A stretch of DNA of 64,000 nt from assembly GCF_024543085.1 (NCBI RefSeq), contig NZ_JANHNZ010000005.1:88844-152843 (forward strand), given 5' to 3'. This document shows, in pieces, positions 28,906 to 38,044 of the stretch. The notes beneath the pieces were generated by a model. The model was not told where the DNA came from and searched no databases. It saw only the letters and a list, made by a program, of their open reading frames with translations. Origin of the DNA: Granulicatella seriolae. Its GTDB lineage: Bacteria; Bacillota; Bacilli; Lactobacillales; Aerococcaceae. The position numbers and the translations under genes were made by a program. Numbering within the stretch: the first letter of the stretch is position 1; each line of letters opens with the position of its first letter.

Positions 28906-28947
28906 AACTACTGTAGGGGTAACTTCTCTCCTACAGTAGTTTTTTTG
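28906..28947 (+). terminator. Terminator after glmM
   Basis: A 12-bp perfect stem AACTACTGTAGG/CCTACAGTAGTT is followed by T7. Confidence 0.92.
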
Positions 28948-28957
28948 TACTGAATTC

Positions 28958-29309
28958 GAGCCTCTAGCTCCTGATGCGGTGCTGTCTATAACTGTAAGGG
29001 GCTGGGTAAAAAGTCCGTAATAAAACAAAAGCCTTCTAAATCATAAAATAGTTCCCCTGAAATCTATCCGAAATGGGAACGGTGGCACCGCCGTGAGCCT
29101 TGGTCTCACTGGCTTAGCTGTCTACGTGGCTGTAATCGGCTAAAGCCGAAACATCCACTGTGCGCAGCTATGCTTTACACCGTTCTGTACGGATAGATTT
29201 CAGGCAAACTATTTTATTTGGTTACCATTTGGACTTTTTGCCCAGCCCCAACAGTCACTCTGTGCAGCTATGCTCAACACCGTTATTTCTGCATCAGGAG
29301 TAGAGGCTC
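28958..29309. repeat. Palindromic element interrupted by a second element (host copy)
   Basis: Outer arms GAGCCTCTAGCTCCTGATGC (28958-28977) and GCATCAGGAGTAGAGGCTC (29291-29309) are inverted repeats with one indel. The flanks next to the inner element, gctgtctataactgtaa on the left and cagctatgctcaacaccgtt on the right, are pieces of the conserved core. A family member has thus been split by the inner element, within its central ggctaaagcc hairpin. Confidence 0.8.
28998..29249. repeat. Palindromic element, copy 4, nested (mobile-like subtype)
   Basis: This 252-base element has terminal inverted repeats GGGGCTGGGTAAAAAGTCC and GGACTTTTTGCCCAGCCCC. Its inner stem, around AAAATAGTTCCCCTGAAATC, is the same subtype as at 23542 and 43560, with a few mismatches. 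The core is complete. It interrupts the host element described separately, so this is direct evidence that the family moves or recombines. No transposase gene is inside. Confidence 0.85.
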
Positions 29310-29472
29310 TTTGTGCCTTGAAAACCGATAACTTTAGCAAACTTTCTAATCTAGTCAGCTTCGTTTCTCATCTTACCAACTACTTAATTAAGAGGGGGGT
29401 AATTTTATACCTATCCATCTCCATTTTCATACATGAAAAAAATCGCTTGCTCAGTATGTATCTAATAGTTTC

Positions 29473-29501
29473 TTGACATCTTTTCTTGAAACGGTTATGA
29501 T
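29473..29501 (+). promoter_or_regulatory. glmS promoter
   Basis: TTGACA, a 17-base spacer and TATGAT form a near-consensus promoter, about 75 bases before the ribozyme cleavage site. Confidence 0.8.
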
Positions 29502-29578
29502 TGTTTTGTTTCTGAAAATAACATTCGTGTTTTGCGAATTAGGAGGGAAATGTTTTTCATAAAATAAATAGCGGGATA

Positions 29579-29727
29579 GCGCCAGACCTGCAAGACTAGA
29601 TGTATGCAGGTGACGAGGAGTGAGCTTATCGAAAATTCGGCGGGTGGCTCAAGGCTAGTGCAGTCTACAGATTCTCTACAAATGTTTTTCGTGAGGAAGA
29701 CCCAAAAAGAGTTCAAGCACCAGAAAC
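29579..29727 (+). ncRNA. glmS ribozyme (glucosamine 6-phosphate riboswitch)
   Basis: Conserved elements appear in order: GCGCCAG at the cleavage site (predicted between 29578 and 29579), the P2 arms CCTGC/GCAGG, GACGAGGA, the TTATCGA..TTCGGCGG core, the GGTGGCTC strand and the downstream GAAGACCC..GAGTTC helix region. The RNA cuts itself when glucosamine 6-phosphate binds, which lowers glmS mRNA. It sits between the promoter and the glmS start. The 3' boundary is approximate. Confidence 0.93.
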
Positions 29728-29764
29728 ACATAAACTTAATATACTCAAAGGAGAATCGTTATTT

Positions 29765-31573
29765 ATGTGTGGAATTGTAGGATGTATTGGAGATAGAAAC
29801 ATTCAAGATGTGATTATTAATGGATTAGAAAAGTTGGAATACAGAGGTTATGACTCAGCAGGAGTTTTTATTCTGGACGAAGATGGTACTAGACATTTGT
29901 TTAAAGAAGTGGGTCGGATTGAAGCCTTAAAACAAGCAGTAGACCACAGTGTACCAGCTCATGCAGGAATTGGACACACACGTTGGGCGACTCATGGACC
30001 AGCAACAAGAGAAAATGCTCACCCACACCAATCACCATCCGGAAGATTTACCCTAGTGCATAATGGAGTGATTGAAAACTTCGCAGAACTGAAAGAAGAA
30101 TATTTATCAGATGTGACTTTCAACTCTGAAACAGATACCGAAGTAGCGGTAGATTTAATTGAATATTTTGCTGAAAAAGAAAACCTATCTGGGAAAGAAG
30201 CTTTCCGTAAAGCCTTGACTCTTATTAAAGGGTCATTTGCCTTTGGATTATTGGATGCGACACAACCAGACTTGATGTATGCAGCTAAAAACAAGAGTCC
30301 TTTATTAATCGGTAAAGGCGATGGCTTTAACGTGATTGCGTCTGACGCTATGGCAACCATCGAACAAACCGACACCTATTATGAAATCAAGGACCAAGAA
30401 TTGATTACTATTACCAAGGATGACGTTACAATCGAAACGATTGATGGCACCGTTATTGATCGTCAACCATTTGTCGCTGAATTGGACAAGAGTGACCTTG
30501 GAAAAGGAACTTACGAACATTATATGCTTAAAGAAATTGACGAGCAACCAGCTGTGTTACGTCGTATTATTCAAACTTATGAAGACCAATCAGGAAATTT
30601 AACTGTGGATGCTGACTTATTGGAAAGTATCAAGGAAGCAGACCGCATTTATGTTATTGCTTGTGGGACTAGTTATCATGCTGGTTGGATTGGCAAAGAT
30701 CTTTTTGAAGGTTTGGCAGGGATTCCGACAGAAGTTCATTTGTCGAGTGAGTTTGCTTACCACCAACCATTGTTAACGGAAAAACCATTTTTCATCTTCT
30801 TGACACAAAGTGGTGAAACGGCTGATAGTCGTCAGGCTTTGGTTAAGGTCAACGAAAAGGGTTATCCATCATTGACGATTACCAATGTTAAAGGGTCAAC
30901 CTTGTCTCGTGAAGCAAGCTTTACCATGCTCTTATACGCAGGCCCAGAAATCGCTGTAGCTTCAAGTAAGGCTTATACAGCACAAATCGCTGTTATGGCA
31001 GTATTAGCAGATGTCTTGCGTCAAGAAAAAGGAAAACCAGCTACATTTGATATGAAACAAGAGCTAGGGCTTGTTGCGGCAGCCATTGAGGGTGTCTTGT
31101 CTGATAAGGAAAGCATCAAAGAATTGGTCGACGCCAATCTTTTAGAAACTAGAAATGCCTTCTATATCGGTCGCCATTTGGACTACTATGTAGCCATGGA
31201 AGCAGCCCTAAAATTAAAAGAAATCTCCTACGTTCAAACAGAAAGCTTTGCGGCAGGAGAGTTGAAGCACGGCACCATCGCCTTGATAGAAGAAGGAACT
31301 CCAGTATTGGCGCTTCTTTCAGAACCCGTTGTGGCTAGCCATACACGTGGAAATATTCAAGAAGTTCGTGCTAGAGGAGCCAAAACCATCACCATCTCAA
31401 TGGAAAGCAGCTCTAGAGAAGAGGATGACATCATTCTTCAAAACGTGCAAATGGAGCTAGCACCATTGTTAATGGTAGTCATTACGCAACTAATTGCCTA
31501 CTACACATCCCTAGGCAAAGGCTTAGACGTAGATAAACCAAGAAACTTAGCAAAATCAGTAACTGTTGAGTAA
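29765..31573 (+). CDS. glmS: Glutamine:fructose-6-phosphate aminotransferase
   Basis: The 602-residue protein has an N-terminal class II amidotransferase domain with nucleophile Cys2 (MCGIVGCIGD), GHTRWATHG and HNGVIENF. Two SIS domains (about 285-600) follow with CGTSYHAG and TQSGETADS and the C-terminal KPRNLAKSVTVE. It makes glucosamine 6-phosphate, the first committed step to UDP-GlcNAc. It is controlled by the upstream ribozyme and feeds GlmM encoded just before. AAAGGAG precedes the ATG. Confidence 0.97.
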   Translation: MCGIVGCIGDRNIQDVIINGLEKLEYRGYDSAGVFILDEDGTRHLFKEVGRIEALKQAVDHSVPAHAGIGHTRWATHGPATRENAHPHQSPSGRFTLVHNGVIENFAELKEEYLSDVTFNSETDTEVAVDLIEYFAEKENLSGKEAFRKALTLIKGSFAFGLLDATQPDLMYAAKNKSPLLIGKGDGFNVIASDAMATIEQTDTYYEIKDQELITITKDDVTIETIDGTVIDRQPFVAELDKSDLGKGTYEHYMLKEIDEQPAVLRRIIQTYEDQSGNLTVDADLLESIKEADRIYVIACGTSYHAGWIGKDLFEGLAGIPTEVHLSSEFAYHQPLLTEKPFFIFLTQSGETADSRQALVKVNEKGYPSLTITNVKGSTLSREASFTMLLYAGPEIAVASSKAYTAQIAVMAVLADVLRQEKGKPATFDMKQELGLVAAAIEGVLSDKESIKELVDANLLETRNAFYIGRHLDYYVAMEAALKLKEISYVQTESFAAGELKHGTIALIEEGTPVLALLSEPVVASHTRGNIQEVRARGAKTITISMESSSREEDDIILQNVQMELAPLLMVVITQLIAYYTSLGKGLDVDKPRNLAKSVTVE

Positions 31574-31609
31574 AATGGTGGCAGACTAATAGTCATTTAG
31601 AAAATCAGA

Positions 31610-31652
31610 AGAGGACTAATTTCTTATGTGATAAGAAGTTAGTCCTCTTTAA
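31610..31652 (+). terminator. Terminator after glmS
   Basis: A long stem AGAGGACTAATTTCTTAT against ATAAGAAGTTAGTCCTCT (one mismatch) has loop GTG and a short T-run. Confidence 0.85.
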
Positions 31653-31706
31653 ATGTATAAAAGGCTAGACAACAAAGCTTTAAGAAACAAACTTTTTTCT
31701 AAATCA

Positions 31707-31880
31707 CAAAATCGACTTCAGATAGGTGTGTCAGAAATCAAAACGGTGGCACCGCTGTAAGCCAAGGTCTTCCAGCTTAGCCGTCTACGTGGCTGTAATC
31801 GGCTAAAGCCGAACATCCACTGTGCGTCAGCTATGCTGGGCACCGTTATTCTGACACACCTATCTGAAGTCAATTTTGTT
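31707..31880. repeat. Hypervariable-stem palindromic element, copy 5
   Basis: Stem arms begin GACTTCAGATAGGTGTGTCA (31714) and mirror at 31848-31871, with an outer ACAAAA/TTTTGT pair. The core is complete in the orientation AACGGTGGCACCGC first. The first of two elements placed in series between glmS and phnA. Confidence 0.85.
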
Positions 31881-32089
31881 AAAATAGGAAAGTAGATAAA
31901 TTACCTATACATTAGTAATTTTAAGACTTTTATCTCATCTTATTTTTGATAGTTATATTTAAAATATGGGTAAGAAGTCTTAATATAATAAAGCTTTATT
32001 AGTTGTTTGGTTTCTCTAAATAAAAAATCCTAATCATTAGAAATTAGTAAAAAATCTTATAAGTAAAATCACTTCTTAATTCAACAAAG

Positions 32090-32253
32090 CTCCTACAGAG
32101 AAGCGGTCAGAAATAATGACGGTGGCACCGCTGTGAGCCTTAGTCTCACAGCTTAGCTATTTACGTGATTGTAAATCGGCTGAAGCCGAAACAATCACTG
32201 TGCGTCAGCTATGCTTTGCACCGTCATTATTTCTGACCGCTTCTCTGTAGGAG
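32090..32253. repeat. Hypervariable-stem palindromic element, copy 6
   Basis: Perfect 35-base arms (32090-32124 and 32219-32253) begin CTCCTACAGAGAAGCGGTCA. This is the longest perfect stem of the family in the window, and it is unlike the stem of copy 5 only 200 bases away. The core matches other copies, apart from changes such as TTTACGTGATTG. Confidence 0.9.
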
Positions 32254-32308
32254 TTTTACCACTTAGAAAGTAACCTAACCAGTTAAAAACTTTTTACCAA
32301 AACGCATT

Positions 32309-32337
32309 TTGTCTCAAAAGAAACTTCATGGTATACT
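32309..32337 (+). promoter_or_regulatory. Promoter of the phnA-like gene
   Basis: TTGTCT, a 17-base spacer and TATACT lie 38 bases before the start codon. Confidence 0.65.
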
Positions 32338-32375
32338 GAATAGGAATTAAGAATAACCAACCCAAGGAGGAAACA

Positions 32376-32714
32376 ATGGAACAATTACCAAAATGCCCAC
32401 AATGTGGTTCTGAGTATACATATGAGGACGGCGCCTTGCTCATCTGCCCAGAATGCGCCTATGAATGGACACCAGGTCAAGAAAGCGAAACTGTAGAAGG
32501 TATCCAAGCTATCGATGCAAATGGCAACCAACTACAAGACGGCGATACGGTTACCGTGATTAAGGACCTAAAAGTTAAGGGGGCTCCAAAAGATATTAAG
32601 CAAGGAACACGTGTCAAAAATATTCGCCTAGTTGAAGGCGACCACAATATCGATTGCAAAATTGATGGTTTCGGAGCTATGAAACTAAAGTCAGAGTTCG
32701 TTAAGAAGATTTAG
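32376..32714 (+). CDS. PhnA/YjdM-family zinc-ribbon protein
   Basis: The 112-residue protein has an N-terminal zinc ribbon ([13 protein letters not shown]...CPECAYEW: two CxxC pairs at about 8-11 and 27-30). The PhnA C-terminal SH3-like domain carries [15 protein letters not shown] and [20 protein letters not shown]. The family name comes from the phn locus of E. coli, but it is not a phosphonoacetate hydrolase, and its function is unknown. Single gene with its own promoter and terminator. Confidence 0.9.
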   Translation: MEQLPKCPQCGSEYTYEDGALLICPECAYEWTPGQESETVEGIQAIDANGNQLQDGDTVTVIKDLKVKGAPKDIKQGTRVKNIRLVEGDHNIDCKIDGFGAMKLKSEFVKKI

Positions 32715-32749
32715 CAAGACAAATGAAGTTTAGCTAAAAACGCCCCATC

Positions 32750-32796
32750 AAAAAGTGATTTCCACAAATGACTCTTGTCGGAATCACTTTTTATTT
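32750..32796 (+). terminator. Terminator after phnA-like gene
   Basis: Stem AAAAAGTGATTTCC against GGAATCACTTTTT (one bulged base) is followed by T-rich sequence. Confidence 0.85.
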
Positions 32797-32899
32797 GTTG
32801 TTCACCCAACAACTTAAACCACTCCATTAAGCACTCTTCTTGAATTTGCTACATAACTAAGGTACCATTTGAGAATAGAAAGCTATTAGGAGGTGGCCT

Positions 32900-33340
32900 A
32901 TGTCAGATATTCAAACCTATATTGAGGGGATTGACCCTAAGTGGCAGGAGGCTTATGTTAAGCTTAGTCAGGTAATTGCCCAGCACATACCAGAAGGCTT
33001 TGCCAATGTTATGCAGTATAAGATGCCCAGTTATGTTGTGCCCTTTGACCTTTATCCGAATGGGTACCATGTTGACCCTAGTCTTGCCTTGCCTTTTCTA
33101 GCTCTGGGCGTCCAAAAGCACCATATCAGTCTCTACCACATGGGTATCTACAGCGACCCCGATCTTTTGAAATGGTTCCAAGACCAGTATGCTGAGCGTG
33201 TCAGCACCAAACTCAACATGGGCAAGTCCTGCATACGATTTACCAATCCTAAAAAGATTCCTTACGACTTGATAGGCGAACTAGTGGAAAAGATGACGCC
33301 GCAAGACTGGATTGCTAGGTATGAAGAGAATTTAGTTTAA
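32900..33340 (+). CDS. DUF1801 (YdhG-like) protein
   Basis: The 146-residue soluble protein has the DUF1801 fold: FANVMQYKMPSYVV, HVDPSLALPFLALGVQKHHISLY (key FLALGVQKHHISLYH) and MGKSCIRFTNPKKIPYDLI. Relatives include YdhG and frataxin-like iron chaperones of Bacillus, but function here is unproven. AGGAGGT precedes the ATG. It lies 17 bases before the DUF1934 gene, so both may be co-transcribed toward rpoE. Confidence 0.85.
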   Translation: MSDIQTYIEGIDPKWQEAYVKLSQVIAQHIPEGFANVMQYKMPSYVVPFDLYPNGYHVDPSLALPFLALGVQKHHISLYHMGIYSDPDLLKWFQDQYAERVSTKLNMGKSCIRFTNPKKIPYDLIGELVEKMTPQDWIARYEENLV

Positions 33341-33357
33341 ACTTAAAGGAGCCAAAC

Positions 33358-33783
33358 ATGACCCAATCAAACGGAATCACCGGTCAAATTGAGGTGGTAA
33401 CCATTATTGTGCAAGATGGACAAAGACAGGTAACCACAAGCAAAGCACCTGTGACCATCCACCAGAAAAACCAACTATTTTTTATTCGCTACACTGAATC
33501 AGAAACACAAGCTCAAGTCCTTATCAAAAGTGACCTGAGAAATAATCTAGTCTTGGTTAGAAAAAGCCCTCACATCAATCGCATGAGCTTTCAAAAGGGG
33601 AGTCAAACCCAAATCAGCTACCAAACAGCTGCAGGTTTTATGGAGTTGGACTGCACTACTAGTCATTTACAGGCCAGACGCAAGGCCAATGACCAGCTTA
33701 TCGGCTTAGAATGGTCCTATCAGCTACATCAGGAAAAAGAAATCTTAGGAGATTATCAAGTAAAGTTGCATTTCATGCTTTAG
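33358..33783 (+). CDS. DUF1934 (YwiB-like) calycin-fold protein
   Basis: The 141-residue protein is of the DUF1934 beta-barrel family found beside rpoE or argS in many lactic acid bacteria. Characteristic stretches are FFIRYTESE, LVRKSPHINRMSFQKGS and the closing GDYQVKLHFML. The role is unknown. The gene lies 88 bases before rpoE, probably in one transcript. AAAGGAG precedes the ATG. Confidence 0.85.
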   Translation: MTQSNGITGQIEVVTIIVQDGQRQVTTSKAPVTIHQKNQLFFIRYTESETQAQVLIKSDLRNNLVLVRKSPHINRMSFQKGSQTQISYQTAAGFMELDCTTSHLQARRKANDQLIGLEWSYQLHQEKEILGDYQVKLHFML

Positions 33784-33871
33784 GTAGTGTAAACTAAGGG
33801 GAAGACTGTTGGGGCAGGTTCGCCTACTCAACCTTCGAGCGAACACGTTGACGAAAGGAAGTGTACTACCT

Positions 33872-34528
33872 TTGGAATTAAAAGAATTTGAAGGTATAAA
33901 TAAAAAAGAACTATCCATGATTGAAGTGGCTCATGCCATCTTAGAACAAACCAATGATGTCCTAGAGTTTAACCAATTATTAGTGGACATTCAGGAGTAT
34001 TTAGAATTAACTGATGATGAACTCGAAGCAAAAATGACCAATTTCTATACGGACTTAAACATTGATGGTAGCTTTATCTCTCTAGGAGATAACCGTTGGG
34101 GCCTACGTTCATGGTACCCAATTGATTCCATTGATGAAGAAATCATCTCTTCTATTGATGATGACGACTTGAAGAAACGTCGTAAGAAACGTAAGAAAGT
34201 CAATGCTTTCGGAGACGAAGAAGATTTGATTGACTACAACGATGACGACCCAGAAGACGATGATGTTAGTCTGGATGACGATGACGACGATGATACTGAA
34301 GTGGATGATGACGATGATGATGTAGAAGTAGTCATCAAGTTAAACGATGACGAAGAGGAAGAAGTTGAGCTAGACGCTTACCGCTCTGATTTGTCAGAAA
34401 TCGGTGCAGACGAAGACATTGAAGATGAAGTTTCAGCTGAAGAAAATCTCATTATTGTAGATGATGAAGATATTGACCCAGATCTAGATGAAGAGTCAGA
34501 CGAAGAGGATGACGAAAAAGACCTATAA
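33872..34528 (+). CDS. rpoE: RNA polymerase delta subunit
   Basis: The product has the folded HARE-HTH domain (about 1-90: LELKEFEGINKKELSMIEVA; NRWGLRSWYP) and a long Asp/Glu-rich disordered tail that ends the protein. Delta speeds recycling of RNA polymerase and sharpens promoter response in Firmicutes. A TTG start at 33872 is preferred because family members begin M-E-L-x-x-F-E-G and AAAGGAAG lies just upstream. An in-frame TTG at 33809 would add 21 residues not typical of the family. Confidence 0.92.
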   Translation: MELKEFEGINKKELSMIEVAHAILEQTNDVLEFNQLLVDIQEYLELTDDELEAKMTNFYTDLNIDGSFISLGDNRWGLRSWYPIDSIDEEIISSIDDDDLKKRRKKRKKVNAFGDEEDLIDYNDDDPEDDDVSLDDDDDDDTEVDDDDDDVEVVIKLNDDEEEEVELDAYRSDLSEIGADEDIEDEVSAEENLIIVDDEDIDPDLDEESDEEDDEKDL

Positions 34529-34546
34529 TGCTAACGCTAAACATTA

Positions 34547-34599
34547 AACGCCGCTTAAAATCATACCCTAAAAAGGGCTAGTGATTTTAGGCGTTTTTT
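34547..34599 (+). terminator. Terminator after rpoE
   Basis: Stem AACGCC..TTAAAATCA pairs with TGATTTTAGGCGTT, followed by T6. Confidence 0.85.
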
Positions 34600-34645
34600 G
34601 ACTAGGGATGTCTAACCGATAAAAGAGAGAGTAGAGAAAGAGCTA

Positions 34646-34710
34646 GAAAAAACGGTAGCACCGCTGTGAGCCTTGGCATCACAGTCTTAGCTGCCTACGT
34701 GGCTGTAACA
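34646..34710. repeat. Partial palindromic element, copy 7 (left half of core)
   Basis: Core sequence from AACGGTAGCACCGCTGTG through CTACGTGGCTGTAAC is present, but the rest and the stem are missing. It breaks off at the same ggctgtaa point where the host at 28958 is interrupted. Confidence 0.75.
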
Positions 34711-34784
34711 ATAATACCAATTAAACAACTTATACCATTAAGAATAGAAACAACCAGTCAAAAAGCACCAAATATTCCAAAGTC

Positions 34785-34959
34785 ATAAAAGAGTCTACAG
34801 CGCCTGAGTCTGAAATAGCGGTGTAGGAGCATAGCTGACGCACAGTAGCTGTTTCGACTTTAGTCGATTACAGCTACGTAGACAGCTAAGCCGTGAGACC
34901 AAGGCTCGCGGCGGTGCCACCGCTCTGATTTCAGACTCAGGCGCTGTAGACTCTTTTAT
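34785..34959. repeat. Hypervariable-stem palindromic element, copy 8
   Basis: Perfect 32-base arms at 34785-34816 and 34928-34959 begin ATAAAAGAGTCTACAGCGCC. The core is complete and runs as in copy 1. The stem sequence is unique in the window. It lies between rpoE and the uvrA promoter. Confidence 0.9.
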
Positions 34960-34984
34960 CTAAGTAAAAAACTTCTCACATTTA

Positions 34985-35024
34985 GAACATTTGTTCGAAA
35001 AAATCTATACAGTTGTGCTATACT
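34985..35024 (+). promoter_or_regulatory. uvrA promoter with LexA/DinR-type SOS box
   Basis: The palindrome GAACATTTGTTC (34985-34996) matches the Gram-positive LexA box GAAC-N4-GTTC. It overlaps the -35 area of an extended -10 promoter (TGCTATACT, 35016-35024). Binding would block polymerase, so uvrA is predicted to be DNA-damage inducible. Confidence 0.75.
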
Positions 35025-35068
35025 AAGGAAGGAAAAACAGTCACTGTAGAAGAAAAGGAAGTGTTTCA

Positions 35069-37891
35069 ATGGCAAAAGATAAAATAATTGTTCACGGGGC
35101 AAGGTCCCATAATTTAAAAAACATAGATGTCACTATCCCAAGAGACCAATTCGTTGTCATCACAGGCTTATCAGGCTCTGGAAAAAGCTCCCTAGCCTTC
35201 GATACCCTCTATGCAGAAGGACAACGCCGCTACGTAGAAAGCCTATCTGCCTACGCCAGACAATTCCTTGGCCAAATGGATAAACCAGACGTAGACAGCA
35301 TTGACGGATTAAGCCCGGCCATAGCCATCGACCAAAAAACAACCTCGCGTAACCCACGTTCAACGGTCGGAACAGTAACGGAAATCAACGATTACTTACG
35401 GTTACTCTACGCCCGCGTTGGAAAACCTTACTGCCCTAACGATGGTACCCTGATTGAAAGCCAAACCATCGAGCAAATGGTTAACCGAGTGATGCAGTTG
35501 CCTGAACAAAGCAAAATCCAAATTTTAGCACCAATTGTTAAAGGCAAAAAAGGTGAACATAAAAAAGTCTTCGAGCAAATCAAAAAAGAAGGATATGTCC
35601 GTCTAAGAGTGGACGGAGAAACTCGTGATATTTCTGAGGACATTGAGCTAGAAAAAAATAAAAAACACAACATAGATATCGTAGTTGACCGAATTGTTGT
35701 CAACGAAAAAAGTCGCTCACGTCTCTTTGATTCTCTAGAAGCAGCCCTACGTTTGGCAGAAGGGTATGCTTTAGTTGATGTCATTGGACAAGAAGAGATT
35801 CTATTTAGTGAACACTATGCCTGCCCTCATTGTGGTTTCACCATCGGACAAGTAGAACCCCGTTTATTCTCTTTCAACGCACCATTTGGGGCCTGTGCTG
35901 AATGTGATGGTCTGGGGGTTAAACTAGAAGTGGATAGCGACCTAGTCATTCCCGACAAGACTCTCACCCTTGCAGAAGGTGCCCTCGTTCCGTGGAATCC
36001 TATTTCGTCTAACTATTATCCTCAGATGTTGGAGCAGTTTTGTAACCAGTTCAAGATTCCTATGGACGTACCATTTAACCAGTTGACCGAAGCGCAACAA
36101 GACCTCGTACTAAACGGGTCTAAGGGCAAGACCTTTGCCTTTCATTATGAAAATGACTTTGGTGGGGTTAGAGATGTGGAGGTGCCATTTGAAGGAGTTT
36201 TAGTCAATGTCAATCGTCGGTATCATGAGACTAACAGCGACTTTACCAGAGAACAAATGCGTCAATATATGACGGAATTGACCTGTCAAACCTGTCATGG
36301 CTACCGTTTGAATGAACAAGCTCTAGCTGTGAAAATCGACCACAAGCATATCTCTGAGGTCCTAGACCAACCGGTTGAGGATGCCTTGAACTTTTTCACT
36401 AACCTAACCTTATCAGAAACTGATAACCAAATTGCTAGCCCAATCCTACGAGAAGTGAAGTCACGACTAGATTTCTTGCGAAATGTTGGTTTGCAGTACT
36501 TAACCTTGAGTCGGACCGCTGGAACCTTATCAGGTGGAGAGGCGCAACGGATTCGTTTGGCAACACAGATTGGTTCTAACTTGTCAGGCGTTCTCTATAT
36601 CTTGGACGAGCCTTCCATTGGCTTACACCAAAGGGACAACGACCGATTGATTGCTTCGCTTAAGAAAATGCGTGACTTAGGTAATACCCTGATTGTCGTG
36701 GAGCATGATGAAGACACCATGATGGAAGCCGACTATTTAATTGATATTGGCCCAGGGGCAGGCGAACTTGGGGGACAAGTCGTGGCTGCTGGAACTCCGG
36801 AAGAGGTAAAAGCTAATAAACATTCTCTCACCGGTCAATACTTGTCAGGCAAGAAAAAAATTCCGGTTCCTAAAATCAGAAGACAAGAAGATAAAGGCAG
36901 CATCCAACTAACTGGTGCAGCAGAAAATAACCTAAAAGATGTTACGATTGATGTGCCGCTAGGACGTTTTGTAGTCGTGACGGGTGTGTCTGGTTCAGGA
37001 AAGAGCTCGCTAATTAATGGAGTCTTGAAGAAAGCCCTGGCCCGTGAGATTACTCGCAGCAAGGTCAAACCAGGTGCCTTCAAAACCATTTCTGGCTATG
37101 AAAGTTTAGACAAGATTATTGATATTGACCAAAGTCCAATCGGTCGTACACCACGTTCCAATCCAGCAACCTATACCAGTGTTTTTGACGACATCCGTGA
37201 TTTATTTGCGACCACCAACGAAGCTAAAATTCGTGGCTACAAAAAAGGTCGTTTCAGCTTTAACGTTAAGGGCGGACGATGTGAAGCCTGTAAAGGAGAC
37301 GGCATCCTAAAAATTGAGATGCATTTCCTACCAGATGTCTACGTGCCTTGCGAAATCTGTCACGGCACCCGATACAATTCTGAAACCCTAGAAGTACGCT
37401 ACAAAGGCAAAAATATCGCTGAAGTCTTAGAAATGACTATCGAAGAGGCTTTAGAATATTTTGAAGCTGTACCAAAAATCCGTCGCAAGCTACAAACCAT
37501 TGTGGACGTAGGGCTAGGCTATGTCAGACTAGGACAATCTGCTACAACCTTATCTGGTGGGGAAGCTCAACGAATGAAGTTAGCCAGCGAGCTACAACGG
37601 GTATCAACTGGTAATACCTTTTATATTTTAGATGAACCAACAACCGGTTTGCATACGGATGACATTTCTCGCTTGCTACATGTCTTGAATCGATTGGTTG
37701 AAGCAGGCAATACCGTTTTAGTCATCGAGCACAATTTGGATGTCATCAAAACGGCTGACTACATTATCGATATGGGACCAGAAGGTGGCAACAAGGGTGG
37801 CCAAGTTATCGCAACCGGAACGCCTGAAGAAGTGGCTGAGGTTAAGGGCTCATACACGGGTCAATACTTGAAGAAAGCCTTAAACCGCTAG
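35069..37891 (+). CDS. uvrA: Excinuclease ABC subunit A
   Basis: The 940-residue protein has two ABC ATPase modules (Walker [13 protein letters not shown] near residue 31 and [11 protein letters not shown] near 645). ABC signatures [12 protein letters not shown] and [12 protein letters not shown] and zinc fingers CPHCGF..CAEC and [17 protein letters not shown] are present. It scans DNA for lesions in nucleotide excision repair with UvrB and UvrC. It is monocistronic here (uvrB is not adjacent) behind an SOS-type box. Confidence 0.98.
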   Translation: MAKDKIIVHGARSHNLKNIDVTIPRDQFVVITGLSGSGKSSLAFDTLYAEGQRRYVESLSAYARQFLGQMDKPDVDSIDGLSPAIAIDQKTTSRNPRSTVGTVTEINDYLRLLYARVGKPYCPNDGTLIESQTIEQMVNRVMQLPEQSKIQILAPIVKGKKGEHKKVFEQIKKEGYVRLRVDGETRDISEDIELEKNKKHNIDIVVDRIVVNEKSRSRLFDSLEAALRLAEGYALVDVIGQEEILFSEHYACPHCGFTIGQVEPRLFSFNAPFGACAECDGLGVKLEVDSDLVIPDKTLTLAEGALVPWNPISSNYYPQMLEQFCNQFKIPMDVPFNQLTEAQQDLVLNGSKGKTFAFHYENDFGGVRDVEVPFEGVLVNVNRRYHETNSDFTREQMRQYMTELTCQTCHGYRLNEQALAVKIDHKHISEVLDQPVEDALNFFTNLTLSETDNQIASPILREVKSRLDFLRNVGLQYLTLSRTAGTLSGGEAQRIRLATQIGSNLSGVLYILDEPSIGLHQRDNDRLIASLKKMRDLGNTLIVVEHDEDTMMEADYLIDIGPGAGELGGQVVAAGTPEEVKANKHSLTGQYLSGKKKIPVPKIRRQEDKGSIQLTGAAENNLKDVTIDVPLGRFVVVTGVSGSGKSSLINGVLKKALAREITRSKVKPGAFKTISGYESLDKIIDIDQSPIGRTPRSNPATYTSVFDDIRDLFATTNEAKIRGYKKGRFSFNVKGGRCEACKGDGILKIEMHFLPDVYVPCEICHGTRYNSETLEVRYKGKNIAEVLEMTIEEALEYFEAVPKIRRKLQTIVDVGLGYVRLGQSATTLSGGEAQRMKLASELQRVSTGNTFYILDEPTTGLHTDDISRLLHVLNRLVEAGNTVLVIEHNLDVIKTADYIIDMGPEGGNKGGQVIATGTPEEVAEVKGSYTGQYLKKALNR

Positions 37892-37984
37892 GCTAGAAAC
37901 CATTTGGCAAAACAAGTCACTTGACCAAGTTGCAAAAGTGTACTATAGTTCCTAGAGATATGACTTTTCCAATACAATAACCAA

Positions 37985-38026
37985 ACGCGTCTCTATCGCT
38001 TACTAGCTGGATAGAGATGCGCTTTT
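37985..38026 (+). terminator. Terminator after uvrA
   Basis: Stem GCGTCTCTATC pairs with GATAGAGATGCGC (one G-U) and is followed by TTTT. Confidence 0.75.
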
Positions 38027-38044
38027 ATAGAATGGAGGTGCATG

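Noticed and set aside
29270-29476. Possible small gene before glmS
   Set aside because: It starts inside a palindromic element, has no ribosome site and overlaps the glmS promoter.
33809-33871. Longer RpoE start at TTG 33809
   Set aside because: The 21 added residues do not resemble the family N-terminus, while TTG 33872 gives the expected start with a fitting ribosome site.
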